Positions 24,960-36,313 of a stretch of 64,000 bases of DNA are shown here, piece after piece. The first letter of the stretch is position 1. Each line of letters begins with the position of its first letter. The DNA is from Trichostrongylus colubriformis (taxonomy: Eukaryota > Nematoda > Chromadorea > Rhabditida > Trichostrongylidae): positions 14,181,863 to 14,245,862 of the forward strand of contig OZ022256.1 in NCBI GenBank assembly GCA_963978905.1, given 5' to 3'. The position numbers were made by a program, and so were the translations under genes. The notes under the pieces were generated by a model that saw nothing but the letters and a program-made list of their open reading frames with translations, was not told where the DNA came from and searched no databases.

Positions 24960-25275
24960 CTGCCTCTAGGGTACACCTGGAATGGAAGATTCCGTATTTG
25001 ACCGGACGGAAGAGGTGGGGATCGTTTCTGCAGAAATGAGAAGCGAAGGGTCTTTCGAAGAGTATTTGCGAACTCGTATAAGGAAATGTGAAAAATATCT
25101 TTTTGCTTCAAGTAAGGATACATGGGAGTAAAAGACATTGCAACTATACAATCCCGTAACAGTCACTGGTATTGTGGAGGGAAAAAAGGGGTGGGTGGTA
25201 TTTGGTAGCCGTAGAGGAAGGGGATCGTACTGAAGCAGCTATTTTCCTCGACACCTGGGGTGTCCTGCTAGCCAC
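24960..25275 (+). repeat. R350 repeat family, copy A
   Basis: Two modules lie in fixed order. Module 1 (about 24965-25015) is GGGTACACCTGGAATGGAAG with GTATTTGACCGGACGG. Module 2 (about 25138-25275) has GCAACTATACAATCCCG, GTCACTGGTATTGTGGAGGG, GATCGTACTGAAGC and TTTTCCTCGACACCTGGGGTG. The same modules occur at similar spacing at 26345-26710 (+), 41455-41850 (-) and 54765-55115 (-). There are no terminal repeats or coding capacity. I read it as a non-coding dispersed repeat, class unknown. Confidence 0.7.
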
Positions 25276-26344
25276 TAATTGGAAAATTGATCAACAACGC
25301 AGAATAATGCATGAAGCGACGTCGAAAACATGGACGGAAATAATAAATAAATTCATGAATAACCGAGTGAACAAGATGAGATATTCACGAGCGAATGCAG
25401 TATTCAAAGCGTCGTGAAAGGAGACTAGTGATGAAAGAGCGCTAAAATATGGATAGAACGACGAATGCCTGAGTAGATATATGCGCCAAGCCACCACGGA
25501 GGGACAAACTTAGACAAAGTTCGCGTCCACAGCTTCATCAGGAACCACAAAGTATGGTTTTCCCTAGCAGTGGTTTAGCTACCATTTGAGTAGAACATAC
25601 TGTGTTCCTAGCAATGTGATTTATAGTAAATGTGAAATTCGTGGTGCATCTGAAGAGCCGATCGGTAGAAGCGCTTCTTCAGATATCACAGTAAATTAGC
25701 ATACTTTTAGGACGCAGAAAAACCCTTTTAACTCAAAAACGTCGCATTTCTTTGCCTATATTGCACTGGCTAGGGGATTGTAGATGAGTAAACGTGCAAA
25801 ATATTCAGTCGTATGGCACTAATCTTTTCGAAGAACATGTTGCGTTAAGCAGAGTGGTTCATTGTCCTCAGTCAGATGATAGGTTGCTCTGTAACTGACA
25901 AAGTGAATCATTACAACGCTAAGGCTACTCAAGCAGCACTTTAATCACCGTCCAACAGGACTGTGGCTAGTGATTCAGCTGGACTTGTGATTAGTAAAAG
26001 CGATGGCAACCACATGATGTGTTCCGGTGCTTGTCGCTTTCCAACCCCCGTGAGGATTGTTTGTCTGGGTCTGTGTCCCCTTTATGGATTCATGCAATGG
26101 CGGATAGTAAGCAGACAGTGATTTCTATATTACTTTTTTCCCAATTTTTTGTTCATTAAGTGGATATTTGGACTTTCACTCCCTAAAGATGTGCCTCTAC
26201 AAACCAAGCGCAACTGCACCGTTGACTGATGTCAATTGATACCTACCTCACGCTTCTATAAATTCAAAACTGCCAGTGAATCATAAAGGAAATTGACAAA
26301 CTTCTACGTAGCTTCGCGGTAAAAAGCAGAAGAACCTGTTATAA
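25276..26344. other. No gene recognised
   Basis: Nothing recognised. Confidence 0.45.
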
Positions 26345-26710
26345 ATGTGCCATGCCAGGGTACGTCGGGAGTCGAGGGCTCTTCCACAGGAGGGGTCGCA
26401 TTTGACGGCGGGGTGAAGGGAAAGGGTAGGATTGTGATTGCGGTGATCAGCAATGATCACAGGCTAGATGATAAGCGGAATGTACCCTCAGCTGACTCGG
26501 TTATGTAAGAAAACATTGACTTTGAATGATCAACACAACAATTACAGTAATAAAATAGTACTTGGTCATACTATGCAATCGGCAATATTTACTGATATCG
26601 CAGAGGTTGTTTAGGTGTTGAGGGGTCGTATTTCGGTGCCCGTGTGGGCAGAGGGATCGTAAGCGGCCATCTTCCCCGACAGCTGGGCGTGCCCTGCGGT
26701 GCACGACGAC
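26345..26710 (+). repeat. R350 repeat family, copy B
   Basis: Module 1 is CAGGGTACGTCGGGAGTCGAG with AGGAGGGGTCGCATTTGACGG. Module 2 (about 26640-26710) is AGAGGGATCGTAAGCGGCC, TCTTCCCCGACAGCTGGGCG, TGCCC. The spacing between modules resembles copy A. The intervening part is more diverged. Confidence 0.55.
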
Positions 26711-27665
26711 AAGTGGCTCTTTACCGAGAAATACCAACGAGGAGCAGCCTAGCGCTCCTGAAAATTTCGGTCACTTAGTTTTATTTGTGAATTCTAGGAT
26801 AAGTGAACGTCTTATTGGATTTTTTCCATCATTATGTTTTCAGCGGTTGCAGATAGGACTTCTAACAGGAGCTCTTCTACTTTTCTCCTAATGAAGGCAA
26901 TTCCAAAAAAAATCGAACACATAATTGGGTCGCGTTATACTTCAACATGACAACATACTTCCTAATGGTAAGCTTCCACGAACATGAACATATTTACAAC
27001 CTCATCGTGACAAGGATATTCACTCTCGTCACGACAAAAAATTCAGCTTCAACAAAATTCAGCAAAAGTTCAGCATTCAGTTCATTCAGCAAAATTCAGC
27101 AACGTGCATTACACTCCTTTGCGCTAGAAATCACGAACCTTGGATCTCTCTCTTGGCCTCCAACATATTTTATACCTGCTCCTATTTCTGCTGCCCCTCT
27201 AGAACACCATATAGTCATGCTTGCTCTTTCAGAAAATTTCAATAAAGGATCCGGCAAGAATTTGGTGATAGTTTTTTCTACTCAATCGGCAAATTGAACC
27301 AAAAACTTCCTTCACTGGAGATCATTGGTCACTGAACAAAGAGATTATTTTCGCTCCTAAAATGTTGAGGACAAAATTCCTGCAGATATTGCAATTTCTT
27401 CATAGTCTTTTCGGAATGAATTCTGGCCATTTGTAGCCTCCATTGAGCTCGCTAGAAAAGTAGCAACTACAACAGATCGAAGTGTAGTTTCATTGCAGTC
27501 AATCGTGGAATGCCTTTGCAGTTTGCTCAAGTATCTCTACAATTCTTTGCGATAATTGGAAACTGCCTACAAATTTTCTGTGATATTTCGCTTTTATATA
27601 GCAGCTACATACGTAGGTTAATCTATGGGATCGTGAACCGAGCGAGAAAGATATTTTAAAGCATA
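26711..27665. other. No gene; short TTCAGCAAAA mini-repeats
   Basis: An irregular run of TTCAGCAAAA/ATTCAGCAA units lies at about 27040-27103. A plus-strand frame across it has no recognised domain. Nothing else is seen. Confidence 0.4.
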
Positions 27666-28170
27666 CAGTAGCGCTCAAAAGTCTTCGGCCACAACTTTTT
27701 TTATCATGACTTTCTTTCTACTTGACCAAATTTGACAAAGTTTTAATATGTGGTGCCTGAACCTATTGTCGACATTCCCTTCTACTTGAGTGCCGCTTGA
27801 CTCTTTTCATGGTTTTTTACAAAAATTTACTACAAGACCACCCAAAAAAGGAAAAAGGTTTGGTCAAGAAAAACGAAAAAACACAAAAACAAAACAAGCA
27901 AGCCTCAGAGAACATTAATATTTTGTAGAAAGACCACGACTTTTGATGACAGCGGCACAGCGGGACGGCATAGCGATGGCACTCCAAAAACAAAAAATTT
28001 CATATAACCACGTCACTTACACCGTTGAGCGCCAAAATAGTATATTTAGTATATAGTGTCTCCAAGTACAACATACTGAATTTTCTCTTAGATCGGTTCA
28101 GTCGCAAAAAAGTTACAAGTGAAAAACCAAAGTGAAAGACCATTTCGCTGAAGACTGTTGAGCGCTACTG
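27666..28170. mobile_element. Tc1-type MITE, copy 1 (505 bases)
   Basis: Ends CAGTAGCGCTCAAAAGTCTT and the mirror GACTGTTGAGCGCTACTG are flanked by TA on both sides (27664-27665 and 28171-28172), the duplication made by Tc1/mariner transposases. The interior has no intact frame but resembles the ends and 5' part of the larger relic at 28507. It is therefore an internally deleted derivative. The copy at 33114-33621 matches it in the opposite orientation. Confidence 0.85.
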
Positions 28171-28506
28171 TATATAATGTTCCCAGAAGTGATTTATATC
28201 AGCTAATCAGGCTAAAGCCTATTATCCTATATGCATCATTAGTTTCGAGAAGAAAGAGATTATATATCCATCTTAAGGCTCAGGATAATCTCCCACAACT
28301 GCTGATAAATCACGCGAATGACGCAAGGCATCGCGGAAACTACCTAGAATGCTGCTTTGGACTTTTTTTTTGGGAATCCCCTACACAGAAAGGAAATTAG
28401 TGATGAAGTGAAGCGATTCTATAGCAAGTATAGATTTAGCAACAAAGCTCGTTATTCAATCACTTGAGAATCGCGTTAGCTGAAACATGCCGCCTACGAG
28501 AATCTA

Positions 28507-29484
28507 CGTAGCGCTCAAAAGTCCTGTGCAAAACGCTTTTTCGCCGTAGCTTTCTTTTCTGCTGAGCTAGATTGGGCAAAATTTTCGATACGTTGAGCCC
28601 AAACCTATTGTGAGTATTATCCACCACTTCCGTGCTGTTAGACTCTTCTCACGATTTTTCAGGAGCATTTATTACTAAATAATCGGAAAATACGGAAGAG
28701 CTTGACAAGAAAAAATGGTCTCCCCTGAAGTACAAGGTATCAGGTCTATGAGCTTTTCATTAACTGCATGAGGCAGAGCGTTCTACGATACTTTCTTCTT
28801 ATTTGGACGTATTTTTCTTCCCTGTTCCTATTTTTTCTACTAATTATCAGTACAGCCTTTCTCAAGCTCTCCCCACATGTGCTCTTTGGATTCAAGTCCA
28901 GGGATTGGCTTGGCCACTCGCGAATCGTGACGTTCTGCCGCTGGATGGCTTCTTTCACTTCTGTTGACGCGTGTTTTGAACCGATATTTTGTTTCTCAGC
29001 CCATGGTAATACAATGCTTACCATCACGCTCCTGTACCCTTCCATCTATCTTGAGACCCATACCTCGCACAGAAATTGAGACCCATACCTCGCACAGAAA
29101 ATACTCCATACACCACCACAGATCCTCCACTATGCTTCACTGTGTGTTCCATGTATTTCGGAAGGAATCTTTCGCCAAAAGAAAACCTCGAAGCCTACCA
29201 CATTTCCTCACCTAAGGACAAATTAAACGTGCTTTCAACGGTTGTCCCGATTCGCTAAACTCAAGGTGAGATGGCGCCTCGCTGTGGGCCTTTGGATTTT
29301 CTATTCTTGTGTGTTATAAATGGTTGCTTGACTGGACGTAGCCCGTAGATTCCTACATCACTTAGGCCTCTCCCCACAGTCTGTCAACTATTCTGAATGC
29401 CATCACTTCCAGAAGACACTTCTGAGATTGGTCCGCAGAAAAAAGTTACCACTGAGAAATCATTCGAAGAGCGACACCGCAGTA
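28507..29484 (-). mobile_element. Degraded near-full-length Tc1-like transposon
   Basis: The left end (GTAGCGCTCAAAAGTCC) and the eroded right end (GAGCGACACCGCAGTA) belong to the same family as the elements at 27666 and 33114. Subterminal sequence also matches (CTTTTCTGCTGAGCTAGATT; AAGTTACCACTGAGAAA). Between them lies a minus-strand transposase relic. It is about 980 bases long, roughly two-thirds of a typical 1.6-kb Tc1, so part of the N-terminal region is missing. It is the likely class of autonomous parent for the two short derivatives. Confidence 0.75.
28750..29240 (-). pseudogene. Tc1-like transposase relic
   Basis: On the minus strand, successive frames give the C-terminal half of a Tc1 transposase: FNLS, then GERFLPKYMEHTVKHSGGSV followed by VVYGVFS (family form KHGGGSVMVWG), then VTIREWPSQSLDLNP (family form WP.QSPDLNPIE). 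Stops and frame shifts separate the blocks, and the catalytic glutamate after NP is replaced by lysine, so the enzyme is dead. A 25-base tandem duplication at 29051-29100 (TGAGACCCATACCTCGCAC twice) is one cause of the frame damage. The N-terminal DNA-binding domain is not recognisable. Confidence 0.8.
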
Positions 29485-30331
29485 TCTCAAAATCACGTCA
29501 AAATCGTAAAATCGCAGTATGACCTTAGTCTTACTACTTTCACTTTTTGAAAACCATCTGCATCGATCTCGCCTGTTTCGCTGTGCAAAACTCATTTATG
29601 TCCCATCTAATTCGGAATGTGTGGATTGGTGGACTAATTTGATGACGGTATACCGTCTCTTACATCCTGTACTTACAGTTCTGTGGAGTGTAAGTAACTG
29701 TAAATTCAGTACCGGGAATATTTTGAATGAAACAAATGATCATGAGTCGCTTTTAGCTTTACTTTTCATTCTATGTTCAAAAATAGAATGATTTTCAAGC
29801 ACTCAGTTTTGAAATGTGGTCATGTAGCTTTTTATTGTGGCAAATGTTTGATGCTGCTTTTCTGTCTGCACGCGGCTATTGTATTAATGGTAACAATATT
29901 AGCGATATTTTCGTCGGAGTCACATCTGGCAATAGCGCACAGCGTGAAGCCGCCATCACATGAGCTTGAATAGATGTCGAACGAGGAACCATTGTCCTGC
30001 CACGAATACAATACCCTCGCACCTTGTTCGGCATTATTGCGTTCGTAATACGGCTTTCACATGTAGACACATATGAAAGTCATGCATGCGGACATATGAA
30101 TCACGTACGGCAATGAAAATAGCACAATGGCAAACGTTAGGGGTCGAGAAAATGCACTGAATAGCTAAAGTAGAGGAACTGCTGGATGATCCGTATATCT
30201 AAAGCATTTTTCTATGCAAATGAAGATGATCACGGTGGCTAGATGCGTTCCGTCAAAGATGCTTGAATTGTGGGATTGAAAACCAACCCCACACAGACTT
30301 GGATTTGGCAAGTGTCGATAGTTGGGTTTTC
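29485..30331. other. No gene recognised
   Basis: Nothing recognised. Confidence 0.4.
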
Positions 30332-30764
30332 AAAGAAATCGTCCACCAAAGAATCGGTTTTTTTTTTGTTACCCACACATTTATGTTGTTCGCCTAATGA
30401 GGGCCGCGCGCAAAGTTCCACGCAAAAAAGGTAAGAATTCGGCTACGAAAGTACTCCCCAAATCCTCGGTCGGGTGCGCGGGGCCCCCGATTGAAGGTCC
30501 CGCCCCTTCGTCCGTCGCGGTTGGGAACGGAGAGTGGGACTGTTCAGTTAACTTTCTGTTCCTACTATGCCTCTCCGACCGCGGCGGACGACAGGGTGAG
30601 CACTAGCTCGGAGGCACCGCCCACCCGGCAGAGAATTTGGGGCGCTGTATCTTAGGCGTACACACGTTTTTTCGCTGAAACTTTGCATGCGGCCCACATT
30701 CGGCAAATGCAATATAAATATAAGGGACACATGAAAGCTCAGCTGTCCGTGGACGATTCTTTTA
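30332..30764. mobile_element. Palindromic MITE family P1, copy 2
   Basis: Ends are GAAATCGTCCACC (left) and GTCCGTGGACGATTC (right). The interior shares GTTACCCACACATTTATGTTG, CAAAGTTCCACG, CTCCCCAAATCCTCGG, CTCCGACCGCGGCGGACGAC and AAACTTTGCATGCGGCCCAC with the copies at 12071 and 44114. Arms are about 150 bases. No coding capacity. Confidence 0.85.
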
Positions 30765-32334
30765 AAGTGAAACATTGATTCGACCATCGACTGTCGCAAT
30801 AGGGTCGTGGCCCCACTGATCCTACTTTTTCACTGAAGCTTCCCACGACTTACTATTAGGTCGTTCGGAGAGTTCCTGTAGATTACGACCTCTAATTTCA
30901 AATGCGCATATCTCGGTTCACGCAAGATCTTATCATTAAGATAAGAATAAGAGATTTTTGCCAACAAGATACAGCTTGCTACTCCTGTTTCTCAGAGCTC
31001 TAGAGATTTAGAGGCGATGAAATCGATGAAGACCGCTTCGGCATCGTGCTGGTTCCTGAAGCGTTTCCCCACAGAAAGCTGTTCAGAGTCTTGGAGAAGG
31101 GGTATTCGGTGGGGCTAGGTTAGATGGGTACTGGTGACCTGCGAAGTTTCAAAGTCTCGCTCATTCAAGTTTTTCAGGGTTGTTTGTGCAAAATGCATGG
31201 TCATAAGCTCAGTATTGGCTGATAGGCAGAAACTACTTTTTTTCACGACAATGCATAGCCCCAGAAGAATATCAATCCCTTCTTGTCAGCCAGTACTGAG
31301 CTTATGATCTGCAGTTTGCAATGCATCCGCAGGCTCCTCACAGTACTTCGCAGCTGTAATAGTTTCCCGGAATCCATGAAGCTATGGTGAATCAGAGCTG
31401 CTATAGACCACCATACCGCCGCCATTCTGGCAGGCTATTCGCTTCAAGATTGACCTTTGTGCAACCATTGTGCAGGTCATCGGTTGTTCTACAGAATCCG
31501 TTTTCATCATCTGTCACGATGCCATAAAGAAATGCGTCGCTCGTGAGCAGAAGAAGAAGGAGGTGTAGAGCTGTCGTTTGTCCATTTTGTTTTAGGGATT
31601 TTGGAAAAATCCAAAGTTTATTTGAAGGCATATACGCTACTGTGTTTGCATAGAGCAAGAAGCAGGCTTCAATGCTGCTCTGCTTATGATATGAGCAGCC
31701 CTAGCAATTAGGAGGAATCAGAAATGTAATTCAGAAAGTGGAATCCTTAAAACCGCAAGAGCTTTTTGAACGGTCCAAGAAAATTAGTGCCTTCTTGAAG
31801 AGCTCATTTGTGGAAATATGGGCGAAAGGTGAGACTTCTGTGCTGTCCAGTCCTTGAGGCACACTATCGTTTTGAGGTATTCAAGCCACGCCCTCTCCGT
31901 GGAGGATTTTCACAGTAAAGGGTGTTATATAACACATTCGTGCGTAGGCATATGTCATGGGAGTTCTGTAGACGAGAGGAACAACGAGTATCGAGTCATT
32001 AAGCTTATGAAGGCGGCGTTCTTAAGGTAATCAGGACAGTTGAGAAGCGGGAAACGTAATCAGTAGCCGTTGAAATAAGAAAAAGCCTCATTACTAGCGC
32101 TACGGCTGTAGAAGCATGACTTAGTGAAAGCCAATAGTGAGGGTAATTTTGTTTTGTATAATCTCTTCTGTAATATGTTCTGATTTGGAATGTAAAAAGT
32201 TTGCCAATTCAACAACTCTTCAAGATGAATCAAACGAAGCTTGACACTAATACTTCGGTTTCCCCATAAGTCTTGCAAAATAATCAAATATTCAATATTT
32301 ATCTTGAATCTGTTGAACACTTTTTTGACTAGCA
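30765..32334. other. No gene; one small inverted repeat
   Basis: An inverted repeat with arms at about 31195-31222 and 31284-31307 (CATAAGCTCAGTATTGGCTGA against TCAGCCAGTACTGAGCTTATG) could be a small eroded MITE. No gene is recognised. Confidence 0.45.
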
Positions 32335-32885
32335 TGGAACCTTCTACAAGGCACCAGCATGTAATGCACCAATGGTGTAAAAGCGTAGCAGCTTCAGAGT
32401 CAGAAGCAAAAGGACGTCAATCACTCAAACGCAACGGAGATCTGAGTCTTGAAAACGAGGAAGCAGAGGACGACCGACTAAAAACCATGAGGAGAACCAT
32501 GAGTACCTTCCGAAAGGCACCACGGTCACAGATATCCTCTACATTACTCACCCCCGAGAGACAATATAATGCGAGAAAAGCGTCTAGCAGCACTCAGAAA
32601 AAGTGTGCACTCTCAGTACCATCTATTTCTCGCCTACCATCGAGATTGAAGAAAATATTCAACTTGTGCCAGATTTGCTGCTGCTTAGAAATGGGGTACT
32701 CAGTAAAAGCCCACCCATACTTTTTGCAAAAAATCGAGATCTCACCAAACACTTTCATCGCGTTTTCCCCTCATTTAATTGCATCTGACGTAGAAAAGAT
32801 CAGCTTTTTAGACCTCGATGGGCCAGAAGCGCAGGTTTTTCCTCACACAGATCACGCCATTTCCAAACTCAAAAATAACAATTAG
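32335..32885 (+). CDS. Hypothetical serine/basic-rich frame
   Basis: The frame gives 183 residues from the ATG at 32335, which follows a possible splice acceptor (TTTTTTGACTAG). Residues 1-115 are hydrophilic, mixed-charge and serine/arginine-rich (LENEEAEDDRLKTMRRTMST, LLTPERQYNARKASSSTQKK), as in disordered regulatory regions. Residues of about 115-135 are cysteine-rich and hydrophobic. I recognise no domain. The last third overlaps a diverged duplicated segment (units starting near 32807 and 32957), so the true coding end may be earlier, and a spliced form is possible. No neighbouring exon was identified. Confidence 0.35.
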
Positions 32886-33110
32886 TCAAACGATCAGAAA
32901 CAAATGAAAACGTTTGGTGAAGCTGAGGAAGCTCTATCGAAAACATGCACATACACTTTTTGACCTCGATGACAGACAAAGAAGGGGAAACGTCGGAAGT
33001 GCGAATTTTCGCCTTCAGATTACTTAATCACGAACCTCATAAATATTAAACAGTCAAAGCAGTCGAAAAATAGCACCGCTTTGTAAAGCAGAAAGAGCTC
33101 TATCGACCAC
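32807..33110. repeat. Diverged tandem duplication
   Basis: Two units of about 150 bases both start CTTTTT(A)GACCTCGATG, carry a CAGTCAAA/TAGTCAAA block, and end AGCTCTATCGA. Identity is patchy, so this is an old duplication. It overlaps the end of the hypothetical frame at 32335. Confidence 0.4.
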
Positions 33111-33113
33111 ACA

Positions 33114-33621
33114 CAGTAGCCCTCAAAAGTCTTCGGTCAAATGGTTTTTTACTTCGGCTTTTCACTTGTAATTTTTTTGCCACTGGACCGATTTAAGAGA
33201 AATTTTAGTATGTTGTACTTGTAGACACTACATACTAAGTAAACTATTTTAGTGCTCAACGGTGTAAGTTACGTGGTTAAATGCATTTTTGTTTTTGGAG
33301 TGCCATCCCTATGCCGTCCTGCTGTGCTGCTGTCATCAAAAGTCGTGGTCTTTCTACAGAATATTGATGTTTTCTGAAGCTTGCCAGTTTTATTTTTCCT
33401 GAAGAAAGCCGTTTTTCTTGACTGAACCTTTTCCTCTTCTCCGGTGGTTTTGTAGAAAATTCTTGCAAAAAACCATGAAAAGAGTCAAGCGGCACTTAAG
33501 GACAAGGAAATGTTGACAATAGGTTCAGAGACCACACATTAAAATTTGTCGTATTTGGTCAAGTAGAAAAAAAAGTTATGACAGAAAAGTGTTTGGCCAA
33601 AGACTTCTGAGCGCTACTGTG
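33114..33621. mobile_element. Tc1-type MITE, copy 2 (inverted relative to copy 1)
   Basis: This copy matches the reverse complement of 27666-28170 at roughly 90% identity. Ends are CAGTAGCCCTCAAAAGTCTT and GACTTCTGAGCGCTACTGTG. Shared interior phrases include GGAGTGCCAT, ATGCCGTCC, TCATCAAAAGTCGTGGTCTT and TGTTGTACTTG. TA follows the right end, while the left TA has mutated to CA. It ends within five bases of the next transposon at 33626. Confidence 0.85.
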
Positions 33622-33625
33622 TATA

Positions 33626-34370
33626 CAGGGGGTGCCAAAAAAAAAAGTAATTTTGTCTCCTCCACTTTCGACCCCATTTAGCCAAACTACAGTAAATTCT
33701 ATTGAGGTATTCTCATCCCCAGAATCAAGAGCAGACCTAACTCTATCAATATACTCCGTGGCAGCCTCCTGCACGAGCAGAAACGGGAGCAAGGAAAGAC
33801 TGAACAAGATGTATCACCTCAACTGGGCAAAATCCAAAATTTCTTCGCCCTCTTTCACACCTTGCTGACGTCCGTTCAATCTGGGTACCTAAGGGGATTC
33901 ATACCGGATGGTGTTCTTTAACACTGCGTTTTTCCCGGGTTCCCAGCGCCCTTCGTTCCCAAGAGCCAAAACGTTCCCCTACCACTGAAACCCCTCCGGA
34001 GGCGGATTTGAGGCATGAAAATGATACTTTGGATCATAGCAGCCTTGTCCAAGCAGCAGGGGCTCTGTGACTTCCAAGAACCGAAGGGCCAACCCTCAGG
34101 AAGCTTCCCACAAAAGACCTACCACGGAGCTTGGCTCCACTGTTTTTAGCGAATTTTTAAATGTAGGTACTCCGAAGCCCGACTGCGCCGAATTAAACCT
34201 CCATATTTTTATGAACATGAACGTGAGGAGCCACAGCTTGTTCCTGCTTTTAGAGGAACATTTCGGGAATGTTTTGCCCCAACACCTTTATCCCTTTCAT
34301 TTCCCTACGTTTTGTAAAATTGGCAGATGTGAGCCGTGGGCAAAATTACTTTTTTTTTTGGCACCCCCTG
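33626..34370. mobile_element. Mariner-type TA-flanked element, copy A (745 bases)
   Basis: Inverted ends CAGGGGGTGCCAAAAAAA.. and ..TTTTTTTTGGCACCCCCTG extend about 30 bases to AGTAATTTTG/CAAAATTACT and are flanked by TA (33624-33625 and 34371-34372). No transposase frame is present, so it is non-autonomous. A second copy, at 36018-41029, was later split by the LTR element, and copy A shows what the empty site looked like (ATGGTGTTCTTTAACA at 33908-33923). Confidence 0.85.
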
Positions 34371-34455
34371 TAGACTTCGTCGAAAGGTGAAGAGAACGTT
34401 GCGAAGCACAGAGAATTAAAACACGGAGGGGAGGGGGGAACTTATTCCTCAGTCT
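34371..34455. other. Spacer
   Basis: Short spacer with a G-rich run before the LINE relic. Nothing recognised. Confidence 0.4.
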
Positions 34456-35050
34456 ATGGAAGAATGCCGGTCTCTCGGGAGTGGCTTAGCGTCGGTGGAT
34501 CAGGCGGTGAAGGCCCGAATAAGTACGACATGGATAAAATCGAAGGAGTCCACAGGAGTCCTATGTGATCGACAGTGCTCCGGGATGCCCAAGGGCAAGG
34601 TATACCGAGCAGTGGTAAGGCCTGCAATGCTGTACGGTAGTGAATGCCGGCCCATAACAAAGATATGTGAAAGGCGCTGCATGCACTGAGATACATAAGT
34701 ATGGTGGGATGGGCATGCGGCTGGACGCGACTGGATAAGGTCAGGAAAGAGGAAGTGGGAGCAGTCATGCAGACAGCTCCTGTCCAGATGAAGTTGAGGG
34801 AGCAGCGCCTGTGATGGTATGGGCATGTTTTGAGAAGACTGTCAGATAGTGATCTACAATTTTTCTTATAATCTGGTGAACCCCTTTTGGAAGGCGCATT
34901 CCAATGAATGTTCAAAGAGGGGCTTCTGGACTGGATTAAGCCACCGCGGTGTCTGCCTGATGTGTGGTGCAGTCATAAGAGGCTCTCATTAATCATTAAT
35001 CTGGATCAAAGCAAGAAAAGCCGTGTCTGCTTTCTGGAGTTTTGAATATG
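34456..35050 (+). pseudogene. 5'-truncated LINE reverse transcriptase relic
   Basis: Plus-strand frames encode the C-terminal part of a non-LTR retrotransposon reverse transcriptase. Recognisable blocks are VDQAVKARISTTWIK, GVLCDR, KGKVYRAVVRPAMLYGSEC followed by RPITK, then after a frame shift MVGWACGWTRLDKVR and LREQRLWWYGHVLRR. These match the thumb and C-terminal region typical of RTE-like nematode LINEs (YR.V.RPA.LYGSE.W; RLRW.GH). The catalytic fingers/palm and the endonuclease are absent, as expected from 5' truncation during target-primed reverse transcription. At least one frame shift and stops make it non-functional. Confidence 0.8.
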
Positions 35051-35338
35051 GCAAATATACCGTCTCAAATCATTTTAGAAAATTGCAAGCTTGACCAGCT
35101 TATCGTCACTCATAGACCAGGGAGCATGCAACCGCCCAGCAAACTACTATCACAACTTCTAATGGCATTGGAAAACATGGCGCATTTTGGAAGAAATGAT
35201 ATACGACGAGCGTAGCTCCCGCAAAAGCAGCTGCAGAAGAAAGCATGGAGAGCAGCTTAGACAATAGGCATCCACACGCTCGCAGAGAGGCAATGAAGGA
35301 AAGCGTATTTCAGAACACTGTACTCTATAAATAAACGC
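35051..35338. other. Probable LINE 3' region or flank
   Basis: Nothing distinct. It may be the 3' untranslated part of the LINE relic, because it includes AATATGGCAAATATACC and ends CTATAAATAAACGC, but the boundary is not visible. Confidence 0.3.
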
Positions 35339-35530
35339 TTGAACTCAGGAGAGGTACTGTGTAACGAAAATTGTGTTATAAAGCCGCCCTCAGGACGTTA
35401 TTGTGGTCCTACGCACTCCTCCTCGAACTGCACGCTTCACTCTGAACCGCACTCTTCCAGCATATTGATCCTATGTCATTTGATGTCACGTAGAGGGAAT
35501 ACTTTCATTCATGACCATGCTTAATATGTG
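35339..35530 (+). repeat. Dispersed repeat F4, copy 1
   Basis: GTGTAACGAAAATTGTGTTA, CGCCCTCAGGACGTTATTG and TCGAACTGCACGCTTCA parallel the reverse strand of about 59960-60130 (GTGTAGCGAAACTCCCATTA, CCTTTAGGGCGCTATTGCG, TCGAACTGCACGCTTCA). It is a diverged pair in opposite orientation, of unknown class. Confidence 0.5.
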
Positions 35531-36015
35531 AAACAGCACCAAGCAACAAACAAAAGAAACAATGAAAGGGAGAGTATTTCTCCAAGCCGACCAAAAAATT
35601 CGTTCGACCTTGAACCGTAGTAATTCAAGAGCATCTTGCATCGCTTCTTCAATTAAAGACTCTTCACGAAATTCGGCATTCAGGGCATTTGGATTTCCAG
35701 GATGTTTTCTTTTGGCTTTTTTTTGGTTTCAAATTTCTTTTCTTCTTCTTTCTGTTCATTTTCTCTCATGTTCTGACTGGTTACTGGATGCGCTGTCACT
35801 CGACCTATTGTCAGTCGAATTATGTGTACCCACAAATGCAATAAATCTGAATCAGAATAAGCGTAAGAATGAGAAAAAAGGGTGATTATACCTACTATAT
35901 ACGAAACGCTCATCTGTCTTTACGTCCTTCCTTCTGCTCCTTTGTCCGTCCCTCCGTCCCTCCGTCCGTCCGTCCTTTTGTCCGCCCCTTGTTCGTCTGT
36001 CACGAACTAAGATAC
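35531..36015. other. No gene; CCGT-type microsatellite
   Basis: A CCTCCGTC/CCGT microsatellite spans about 35938-35995. CAATAAATCTGAATCAGAATAAG near 35841 resembles the 3' tail of a non-LTR element but is too short to assign. Confidence 0.5.
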
Positions 36016-36313
36016 TACAGGGTGGGGGGGGGGGGGCCAAAAAAAAAGTAATTTTGTCTCCTCTACTTTCACCCCACTTTATTCGAACTACATCAAATTC
36101 TGTTGAGGTATTTACATCCCTAGATTCAGGAGCAGACCTCACTCTATCACTATACTCCGTGGCAGCCTTCTGCACGAACAGGAACGGGAGCGAGGAAAGA
36201 GTGAACAAGAGGTGTCACCTCAACTGCAAAATCCGAAATTTCGTCGCCCTTGTTCAGAAAATTGCTAATGTCCGTTCACTCTGGGTACCCAAGGGGACTC
36301 ATATTGGGTGGTG

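Noticed and set aside
35938..35995. Possible coding or regulatory repeat in CCGT/CCTC units
   Set aside because: A simple microsatellite with no frame or structure beyond slippage.
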